Assembly (NCBI GenBank): GCA_903924185.1
Contig: CAIYAN010000025.1
Span: 1 to 10,814 of the forward strand
Direction of reading: 5' to 3'
Length of the DNA: 10,814 nt
Source: an uncultured Opitutia bacterium
GTDB taxonomy: Bacteria > Verrucomicrobiota > Verrucomicrobiia > Opitutales > UBA953
Every line of letters starts with the position of its first letter. Position 1 is the stretch's first letter. The notes under the pieces were generated by a model. The model searched no databases, had not been told where the DNA came from, and saw nothing but the letters and a program-made list of their open reading frames with translations. Below are positions 5,512-9,889 of this stretch, one piece after another. Made by a program: the position numbers and the translations under genes.

Positions 5512-8019
5512 TTACTTTGCGAAGCTACGGTAGTCTTCGCCCTGCTTCTCCGGCACCACGTTAATCGTGTTACAGACTTCATCAGGCACACGCGAACCGT
5601 CAACTGCCTTGAGGTTCATCTTGATACGCATCTGCTCAACTGGCTTGAGACCGGGGACTTCGAGGAAGATCGACTTGCCGTCGGCCGAAACCGTCACCGA
5701 TTTGATGGCCACGGGGTCCGTGCCTTTCTCGCCAGGCTTGCTGACCTTGTAGTCCGCGGAGCCATAAGCGCCCGAGTACAGGTAGTTGTATTGCTCGATC
5801 GAGTAATTCTGAACGTCGCCGGCAGACTTCTTGTCGAGGGCGCCCGAGAAGCCGATGGTGATGCCCTTGGTCGTGACGTGCAGGGATTCCTGCATGGTGA
5901 CGGACTTGCCGGTGTAGCGGACGCGGTGAATAGCGCCGTCCTTCACGCCGTTGGTCTGCCAACCCTTGAGGCCGGAGGTGTAGAGCTGACCGTCGATTGG
6001 GTTAAAGCGACCGCGCATCTGCCCCGTGGTGAACTTCAGGGGGAACTTGACCACGCCGCCTTGGGCAACGTCGCCGACGCGTTCCTGGAGGACGCCAAAG
6101 AGGGAGGACTTGCCATAGGAGAGGTAGAGCATGCGGCCTTCGAAGGGACCCCACTTCTTGCTGGTGACCCAAGTCTGTCCGCCGTTGGAGTTGTCGACGT
6201 CATACGGAATCCAGCAGAGGTGTGTGCCGTACTTGGTGGGCGGGGTGTCTTTGTGCGCAAGATCAGGAACTTCAACGAAGTCACCAGGCTTCGAGAGATG
6301 GATATAGTCAGCCGGCACCCAGGTGCCTTGGTTGTCGCCGTTCGAGATTTCTCCGTTGGGGCCGACGCCCATACCGTTCGGGGCCCGGATGCCCGTGGCG
6401 TAGACTTCGAACTTCTTACCGTCTGGGGAGACCTTAAAGATGCAACCATGGTGGTCGCTGAGCGGACCCCAGCCACGGCCACCTGGATTTACGGGGCCGC
6501 CCTTTAGGAAGTAGAAGTTACCTTGGGAGTCGGTCTGGAGGTCGAAGGTGAACTCGTGGAAGTTCGAGGTAACTTGGACGTCATTATTGAAGTTCTCGTA
6601 GAAGTCGGCCTCGCCGTCGCCGTTGAGGTCATGCAGGCGCGTGATTTGGTCGCGACCGAGGACATAGAGCTGTTCGTTGACGACCGTCAGGCCGAGGGCG
6701 TGGAAGATGCCGGTGGCGTAGCGGTGCCAAGTGATCTTGCTCAGCTTATCATCGGACACCTTGCCGACCCAGACGTCGCCACTCCAGGTGGAGAAGGCGA
6801 TGCGTCCGTCCTTGAAGAAGGCGAGGGCGCCGACGCGCATCCAAGACTTATAAGGGTTGTTTTCGGGGATGGTGACGTTGTCGACGAGGTAGGGGGCGTT
6901 CAGAATTTCCGCGAGTTTGTCCTGCAGGGCGGCCTTCTTGTTCGCGTCGGTGGCCTTTGCGAGCTGTTCCTTGACGGTGTCGGCCTGCTTGGCTTGGTCG
7001 ACTTCGCCGAGGACGCCTTCGGTGACGACGTCCTGCTTCCAGTGGCCTTCGCCGCCCTTGGTGAAGGTGCGGAGGTCGGCGGGCTTGGCGCTGCCGGCGG
7101 CGGCCTTAGTCAGGGCACCGACGTCCTTGCCACCATGGGCGAAGGAGACCTTAAAACTGGCACCTGCGGCGACCTTGCCGAGCTTAAGCACGAGCACATT
7201 TCCGTCGGTGGTCAGTATGCCGTTGACGCCTTGGACGGCGACTTCGGTCGGGAGTTCATCGCCCGCCTTGCCCTTGGAAAGCGTGAGCGAAGCGTTGAGG
7301 CCGTTGGCCTTCATGCTGCCGCCATAGGGGAGGTCAGCGAGGCGGACGGATTCGTTGAGTTCGCCCGAGACGACGGTGAAGCTGCGGCTGATTACTTTAA
7401 CGCCGCCGATGGTTTCGAGCTCAGCGCTTTCGAGGAGGCTGGCGCCGCCGACAGTGTAGGCGAAAGTAACACGATCGCCGGCGAGGTAGAGGCCGACATA
7501 CTTGGAGTGTTCGCGTGGGAGCGGGCCGAGCGGGATCGACGACATGACGTTAGCCGGGCCAACGGGGAGTTTGCGTGGTTCGGCAAAGCTGCCGTTCTGG
7601 CTCCAGCCGGGACCGGGGTTGGTTTCGGCAAAGAGGTCGGCACCTTCGGCCGGAGCCGGGTTGGGACCGTGCGCGCCATCGAAGGCGACGCCCTTGCGCT
7701 TGAACCAGCCGCCGGACCAAAGGCCAGCGCCGCGGAGGGTTTCGGTGTCGAAGGCATAACCGGCATCTTCGGCGCCAAGGTTCACCAAGATGGCCTTATT
7801 GGCCGCACAGCCCTTCTTCTCAAAAGGGTTCTTGCCTTGGGTATTGTCGATGGAGGCGCTGAAGAAGCGACCGTAGTCCATCTCCATGAATTTTCCGGTC
7901 GGCTTAGCCGCGGCTTTCTTCGGGGCGTCAGCCTTTTTCGGGGCGTCCGCGGCTGGGGCCGTAAGGGCCGAGAGCGCGAGAGCGGTCAAGGCCACGAGGG
8001 TACGTGTGTGGGTGAACAT
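5512..8019 (-). CDS. Secreted DUF6797 / beta-propeller protein
   Basis: This 835-residue exported protein has a signal peptide (residues 1 to about 24), then a Lys/Ala/Pro linker (APKKADAPKKAAAKP, 26-40). A DUF6797-type domain begins at MEMDYGRFFSASID (45-58) and includes WSGGWFKRKGVAFDGAHG (101-118). From about 380 to 705 it resembles the beta-propeller of soluble quinoprotein glucose dehydrogenase/sorbosone dehydrogenase-like proteins. Examples are FKDGRIAFSTWSGDVW, the possible calcium loop DLNGDGEAD (464-472), RAPNGMGVGPNGE (545-557), and a late GQLYTSGLKGW. A C-terminal Ig-like region (about 715-825) starts ITIGFSGALD. No CXXCH motif is present; a separate multiheme cytochrome is encoded next door. 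Such proteins are typical of planctomycetes and verrucomicrobia. Their biochemical role is poorly defined, and sugar or alcohol oxidation is only a fold-based guess. The ATG at 8019 has no visible Shine-Dalgarno sequence. Confidence 0.88.
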   Translation of the reverse strand: MFTHTRTLVALTALALSALTAPAADAPKKADAPKKAAAKPTGKFMEMDYGRFFSASIDNTQGKNPFEKKGCAANKAILVNLGAEDAGYAFDTETLRGAGLWSGGWFKRKGVAFDGAHGPNPAPAEGADLFAETNPGPGWSQNGSFAEPRKLPVGPANVMSSIPLGPLPREHSKYVGLYLAGDRVTFAYTVGGASLLESAELETIGGVKVISRSFTVVSGELNESVRLADLPYGGSMKANGLNASLTLSKGKAGDELPTEVAVQGVNGILTTDGNVLVLKLGKVAAGASFKVSFAHGGKDVGALTKAAAGSAKPADLRTFTKGGEGHWKQDVVTEGVLGEVDQAKQADTVKEQLAKATDANKKAALQDKLAEILNAPYLVDNVTIPENNPYKSWMRVGALAFFKDGRIAFSTWSGDVWVGKVSDDKLSKITWHRYATGIFHALGLTVVNEQLYVLGRDQITRLHDLNGDGEADFYENFNNDVQVTSNFHEFTFDLQTDSQGNFYFLKGGPVNPGGRGWGPLSDHHGCIFKVSPDGKKFEVYATGIRAPNGMGVGPNGEISNGDNQGTWVPADYIHLSKPGDFVEVPDLAHKDTPPTKYGTHLCWIPYDVDNSNGGQTWVTSKKWGPFEGRMLYLSYGKSSLFGVLQERVGDVAQGGVVKFPLKFTTGQMRGRFNPIDGQLYTSGLKGWQTNGVKDGAIHRVRYTGKSVTMQESLHVTTKGITIGFSGALDKKSAGDVQNYSIEQYNYLYSGAYGSADYKVSKPGEKGTDPVAIKSVTVSADGKSIFLEVPGLKPVEQMRIKMNLKAVDGSRVPDEVCNTINVVPEKQGEDYRSFAK

Positions 8020-8128
8020 AGAGGGGTAAGGGGTGGGGTGCCCAGGGGTCTAAAAGGATTGAACCTGACCCTTTGGGCTGTCGATGGGATTTATGAGTCT
8101 AAATGAGGCGAAAGGTTCCCGAATGATT
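8020..8128 (-). other. Leader region of the DUF6797 gene
   Basis: This noncoding stretch must hold the promoter and leader of the DUF6797 gene. It contains one imperfect hairpin: GGGTC (8046-8050) with GACCC (8067-8071), plus an inner AGG/CCT pairing (8055-8057 with 8064-8066). No convincing paired -35/-10 boxes and no riboswitch fold were recognised. Confidence 0.35.
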
Positions 8129-8129
8129 A

Positions 8130-8168
8130 GGGGATAGGGGATTGGGGATAGGGGTTGGGGGATGGGGG
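8130..8168 (+). repeat. G-run array with quadruplex potential
   Basis: Six runs of four or five G lie at 8130-8133, 8137-8140, 8144-8147, 8151-8154, 8157-8161 and 8164-8168, separated by only 2-3 bases (ATA, ATT, ATA, TT, AT). This meets the usual G-quadruplex pattern on the plus strand. A C-rich counterpart (CCC, CCCCC and CCCC runs joined by AT, 8348-8365) lies at the far side of the adjacent repeat element, so the two can also pair as a long inverted repeat. Transcripts of the minus-strand genes would carry the C-rich copy here and the G-rich copy at 8348-8365. Confidence 0.75.
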
Positions 8169-8181
8169 CTGAAAAGATGCA

Positions 8182-8213
8182 GTGCAAAAGTGCAAGGGTG
8201 CAAAGGTGCACAG
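8182..8213 (+). repeat. Four tandem octamers, left end of element A
   Basis: The octamers are GTGCAAAA, GTGCAAGG, GTGCAAAG and GTGCACAG, end to end with no spacer. The last is identical to the octamer at 9824-9831 on the opposite strand, in the long copy of the element. Confidence 0.8.
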
Positions 8214-8233
8214 GTAACTACTTCGGGGCGAGG

Positions 8234-8259
8234 TAGGGTCAGCACTGCGTGCTGACCTA
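8234..8259. repeat. Hairpin with TGC loop (element A)
   Basis: GTCAGCAC (8238-8245) pairs with GTGCTGAC (8249-8256) around a TGC loop. The pairing extends outward to TAGG/CCTA with a single bulged G. The core is identical to the hairpin at 9780-9800 in the long element copy. Confidence 0.85.
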
Positions 8260-8274
8260 GTTGCCTTAAGGTAT

Positions 8275-8295
8275 GGGCGCGACTGCGTCGCGTCC
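8275..8295. repeat. GCGCGAC hairpin with TGC loop (element A)
   Basis: GGGCGCGAC (8275-8283) pairs with GTCGCGTCC (8287-8295) around a TGC loop, nine pairs with one G-T wobble. The inverted counterpart is at 9626-9642. Confidence 0.8.
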
Positions 8296-8364
8296 GACCC
8301 CCTTTATCGGTACTCTGTACTCCGAACGCTCGTTCATCTTTGCACCTTACCCATCCCCCATCCC

Positions 8365-8919
8365 CTACTTCCTCCCGTACTTCCAACACCCCGGTAGGTG
8401 ATCCTGATAGACCCCGATGGCTTGGAGAGTGGCGTGCATAATCGAGGGGCCGACGAATTTCATGCCGCGCTTGCGGAGTTCCTTGGAGAGGTGTTCGGCC
8501 AAGGGTGAGGTCGTAGCCATCCGATTACGCTTTGCAGGGAAAGCCTTTGCCTGGCCCCAGAGCCAAGCGTCGTAACTACCGAACTCGGCTTGAACCGCCA
8601 AGAAGGCACGCGCGTTGCCTTTGGCGGATTCGAGTTTACCGCGGTGCCGGACGAGTCCGGCGTTCTGCATGAGCCCATCGATTTTCTTCGCATCGAAGCG
8701 CGCGACTTTCTTCGGGTCAAATCCCGCAAAGGCTTTGCGGTAGTGCTCGCGCTTGCGGAGCACTGTTAACCACGAGAGCCCGGCCTGCGCGCCTTCGAGG
8801 ATAAGTTGCTCGAAGTGCTGTCTGTCGTCATGCACGGGCACGCCCCATTCGTCGTCATGGTAGGCGACATAGATCGGGTCATCCCCGCACCAGAAGCAAC
8901 GGGTCTTATTCTTAGCCAC
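8365..8919 (-). CDS. tag: DNA-3-methyladenine glycosylase I
   Basis: This 184-residue base-excision repair enzyme removes N3-methyladenine from alkylated DNA, leaving an abasic site. It matches E. coli Tag along its length. Cys8 and His21 near the N-terminus, with His174 and Cys178 near the C-terminus (HLPGC), match the zinc-snap ligands. YHDDEWGVP (20-28) and LEGAQAGLSWLTVLRKRE (41-58) carry the base-binding aromatics and the glutamate of the pocket (E42, W50). RHRGK and KFVGP follow further on. A GTG at 8919 is the chosen start. It lies two bases after the stop of the upstream gene, has AAAGG six bases before it, and gives a length close to the family norm (E. coli 187). A TTG at 8961 would add 14 residues and overlap the upstream gene. 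The two genes are almost certainly co-transcribed. The C-terminus runs up to the C-rich repeat edge at 8365. Confidence 0.93.
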   Translation of the reverse strand: MAKNKTRCFWCGDDPIYVAYHDDEWGVPVHDDRQHFEQLILEGAQAGLSWLTVLRKREHYRKAFAGFDPKKVARFDAKKIDGLMQNAGLVRHRGKLESAKGNARAFLAVQAEFGSYDAWLWGQAKAFPAKRNRMATTSPLAEHLSKELRKRGMKFVGPSIMHATLQAIGVYQDHLPGCWKYGRK

Positions 8920-8921
8920 GG

Positions 8922-9374
8922 TCAGCCTTTGGCGGAAAGCCCGCGCAGCCAAGTGACCCAACCTGCCGGGAGCCCGCGGGCTAAGGCGCCGCGCACAATC
9001 TTTTCGTGGTATACTTTCGAGGGGAGGTGCGGTCCGGTGATGTCAATGACTTTGAAGGCATCACATTCGAGCGGGCATTCCTCGACGCCGGCTTCCCAAA
9101 CGGTGACAGTGACGCGCTTGTAGGGCGACCCTTCGGCCTCCGCGAGGCGCTTCCAGTCGTCCAAGGTGAGTTCGTAGATGGCTCCCCAGACGCCAGGCGA
9201 ATCCATGTCTTCTAAGATATCGGCCGATCCGCCACCCCAAGTCGTGCTCATGTGCGTGAACGCGAGGCGGTGCTTGGGCAGGAAGGCCTTCCCGCGGTAC
9301 TGCAGGCCCGGGCAGCGTCGTTCCATCTGAGCGGCGTCAAGGTTAGAGGCGTAAGCGAAATAATACCGGCTCAT
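8922..9374 (-). CDS. Gamma-glutamylcyclotransferase-fold protein
   Basis: This 150-residue cytoplasmic protein has the GGCT/AIG2-like fold. The N-terminal strand and loop FAYASNLD (6-13) correspond to the family's YGSN substrate loop, with Ala for Gly at residue 9. LAEAEGSPYKRVTV (77-90) contains Glu81 at the position of the catalytic acid, and WGAIYELT (63-70) is the usual central strand. Family members convert gamma-glutamyl amino acids or gamma-glutamylamines to 5-oxoproline; bacterial members of this size often lack a known substrate. The ATG at 9374 places the first strand directly at the N-terminus, as is usual. No Shine-Dalgarno sequence is seen. It is the first gene of a two-gene unit with tag, which begins two bases after its stop. 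The functional link between the two is unclear, and shared transcription may be incidental. Confidence 0.85.
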   Translation of the reverse strand: MSRYYFAYASNLDAAQMERRCPGLQYRGKAFLPKHRLAFTHMSTTWGGGSADILEDMDSPGVWGAIYELTLDDWKRLAEAEGSPYKRVTVTVWEAGVEECPLECDAFKVIDITGPHLPSKVYHEKIVRGALARGLPAGWVTWLRGLSAKG

Positions 9375-9455
9375 TAGGAAGGAAGGTGAACTGTGCCCTA
9401 AACCGCTCCGGAGGCAAGAGGGGACGGCGCGCGAAGCGCGAGAAAGCTAGAAGCC
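9375..9455 (-). other. Upstream region of the cyclotransferase/tag unit
   Basis: This noncoding stretch presumably holds the promoter of the two-gene unit. It contains one small hairpin, CGCGC (9428-9432) with GCGCG (9436-9440) around a GAA loop, resembling the hairpins of the adjacent repeat element. No convincing -35/-10 pair was recognised. Confidence 0.35.
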
Positions 9456-9553
9456 GTGCAAAGGTGTAAAGGTGAACGAGAGCTCGGAGGACAGAGGACG
9501 GAGGCGGAGGGGGGCAAGGTGGCTGGAGTATGGTTGGCTAGGGGGTTGTGAGG

Positions 9554-9579
9554 TAGGGACCGCACCACGTGCTGTCCTA
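9554..9579. repeat. Imperfect 26-nt hairpin (element B)
   Basis: TAGG...GCAC (9554-9565) pairs with GTGC...CCTA (9569-9579) around a CAC loop, with one bulged G and one C-A mismatch. Length and outer bases match the hairpin at 8234-8259, so it looks like a diverged relative. Confidence 0.65.
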
Positions 9580-9582
9580 AAA

Positions 9583-9610
9583 GATTACGGAGTACAGATT
9601 ACGGAGTACC
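9583..9610. repeat. 14-bp tandem duplication
   Basis: GATTACGGAGTACA (9583-9596) is followed directly by GATTACGGAGTACC (9597-9610), then GATAAAG. The matching part of the short element copy (8311-8324, inverted) carries a version seven bases shorter. Confidence 0.8.
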
Positions 9611-9625
9611 GATAAAGGGGGTCGT

Positions 9626-9642
9626 GCGCGACGCAGTCGCGC
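9626..9642. repeat. GCGCGAC hairpin with GCA loop (element B)
   Basis: GCGCGAC (9626-9632) pairs perfectly with GTCGCGC (9636-9642) around GCA. Read on the minus strand it is preceded by GTAGGG and has a TGC loop, as at 8275-8295. Confidence 0.8.
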
Positions 9643-9695
9643 CCCTACCACCGAACGCAGCACCTATGATCGACGCAGAGCGAACTAAGGTAGGG

Positions 9696-9711
9696 GCACG
9701 ATTCATCGTGC
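9696..9711. repeat. GCACGAT hairpin (element B)
   Basis: GCACGAT (9696-9702) pairs perfectly with ATCGTGC (9705-9711) around a 2-nt centre. It is preceded on the plus strand by GTAGGG, the same outer motif as the other hairpins but in the opposite orientation. Confidence 0.75.
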
Positions 9712-9725
9712 AGTCCCTTGATGGA

Positions 9726-9746
9726 GGACGCGGCGAAGCCACGCCC
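9726..9746. repeat. GTGGC/GCCGC hairpin with TTC loop on the minus strand (element B)
   Basis: Read on the minus strand, GGGCGTGGC (9746-9738) pairs with GCCGCGTCC (9734-9726) around TTC. Seven Watson-Crick pairs and two G-U pairs form, so the fold is complete only in minus-strand RNA. It is preceded by GTAG on that strand. Confidence 0.7.
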
Positions 9747-9751
9747 CTACC

Positions 9752-9768
9752 CGCGAGCGCAGCTCGCG
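9752..9768. repeat. CGCGAGC hairpin with GCA loop (element B)
   Basis: CGCGAGC (9752-9758) pairs perfectly with GCTCGCG (9762-9768) around GCA. It has no counterpart in the short element copy. Confidence 0.8.
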
Positions 9769-9770
9769 AG

Positions 9771-9806
9771 AGGCAGCTAGGTCAGCACGCAGTGCTGACC
9801 CTGCCT
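9771..9806. repeat. Extended hairpin, most stable of the cluster (element B)
   Basis: GGTCAGCAC (9780-9788) pairs perfectly with GTGCTGACC (9792-9800) around GCA. An outer AGGCAG/CTGCCT stem (9771-9776 with 9801-9806) stacks on it, with a 3-nt bulge at 9777-9779. The core equals the hairpin at 8238-8256. It lies downstream of the TonB receptor gene and could block its 3' end from exonucleases or help stop transcription, though no T tract follows. Confidence 0.85.
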
Positions 9807-9823
9807 CGCACCAATGTAGCCAC

Positions 9824-9855
9824 CTGTGCACTTTTACACCTTTGCACCTTTCCAC
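9824..9855 (-). repeat. Four tandem octamers, outer end of element B
   Basis: Read on the minus strand, the octamers are GTGGAAAG, GTGCAAAG, GTGTAAAA and GTGCACAG, end to end. They align with the octamers at 8182-8213 and are followed on that strand by GTGGCTAC, matching GTAACTAC in the short copy. Confidence 0.8.
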
Positions 9856-9889
9856 TTAACTCTCCAGCCAGCCAGCCCCTTTTTGTTCT

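Larger units (their letters stand above)
8182..8345 (+). repeat. Composite MITE-like element, short copy (element A)
   Basis: This is the short copy of a composite noncoding element whose long, inverted copy is at 9456-9855. In order it holds four GTGCAAAG-like octamers (8182-8213), a 26-nt near-palindrome (8234-8259), a second hairpin (8275-8295), a GTACTC-type segment (8311-8324), and a closing inverted octamer CTTTGCAC (8338-8345). Hand alignment to the minus strand of the long copy gives 53 of 60 identical bases for 8206-8265 against 9831-9772 with no gaps. It gives 42 of 45 for 8271-8315 against 9648-9604. No protein or transposase is encoded inside. It may end transcripts of the glycosylase gene, although none of its hairpins has a T tract. 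Confidence 0.75.
9456..9855 (-). repeat. Composite MITE-like element, long inverted copy (element B)
   Basis: This is the long copy, on the opposite strand, of the element at 8182-8345. Its outer ends carry octamers in inverted orientation: GTGCAAAG, GTGTAAAG and GTGAACGA at 9456-9479, and four complementary octamers at 9824-9855. Inside, from high to low coordinates, are hairpins at 9771-9806, 9752-9768, 9726-9746, 9696-9711, 9626-9642 and 9554-9579, and a 14-bp tandem duplication (9583-9610). Two blocks absent from the short copy are inserted between homologous segments: about 9649-9771, with three extra hairpins, and about 9484-9587, with one. No coding content is supported. It separates the TonB receptor gene from the cyclotransferase gene. 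Confidence 0.75.

Noticed and set aside
6523..8106. Long open frame of 527 codons on the plus strand opposite the DUF6797 gene
   Set aside because: Same reasoning: mirror of the real codon pattern, no family features, and it overlaps a gene with clear signal peptide and domains.
8182..8213. Octamer array considered as a CRISPR array
   Set aside because: The units are eight bases with no spacers, and no cas genes are present.
8099..8389. 96-codon minus-strand frame between tag and the DUF6797 gene
   Set aside because: It consists almost wholly of the repeat element and G/C-run arrays and ends in PHPPTPIPNPLSPN-type low complexity. It is not a protein gene.
8920..8961. Upstream TTG start for tag, adding 14 residues
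   Set aside because: It would overlap the cyclotransferase gene by 40 bp and extend beyond the family N-terminus. The GTG at 8919 has a purine-rich site and the usual length.
8182..9855. Classic insertion sequence or composite transposon around tag
   Set aside because: No transposase or recognisable IS ends, and no target-site duplication that I could see. It is kept only as a MITE-like repeat hypothesis.
9375..9889. Cobalamin riboswitch or tRNA gene in the noncoding DNA near the TonB receptor
   Set aside because: This region is downstream of the receptor gene, the wrong side for its riboswitch. I saw no B12-box-like segment and no cloverleaf, only the short hairpins.
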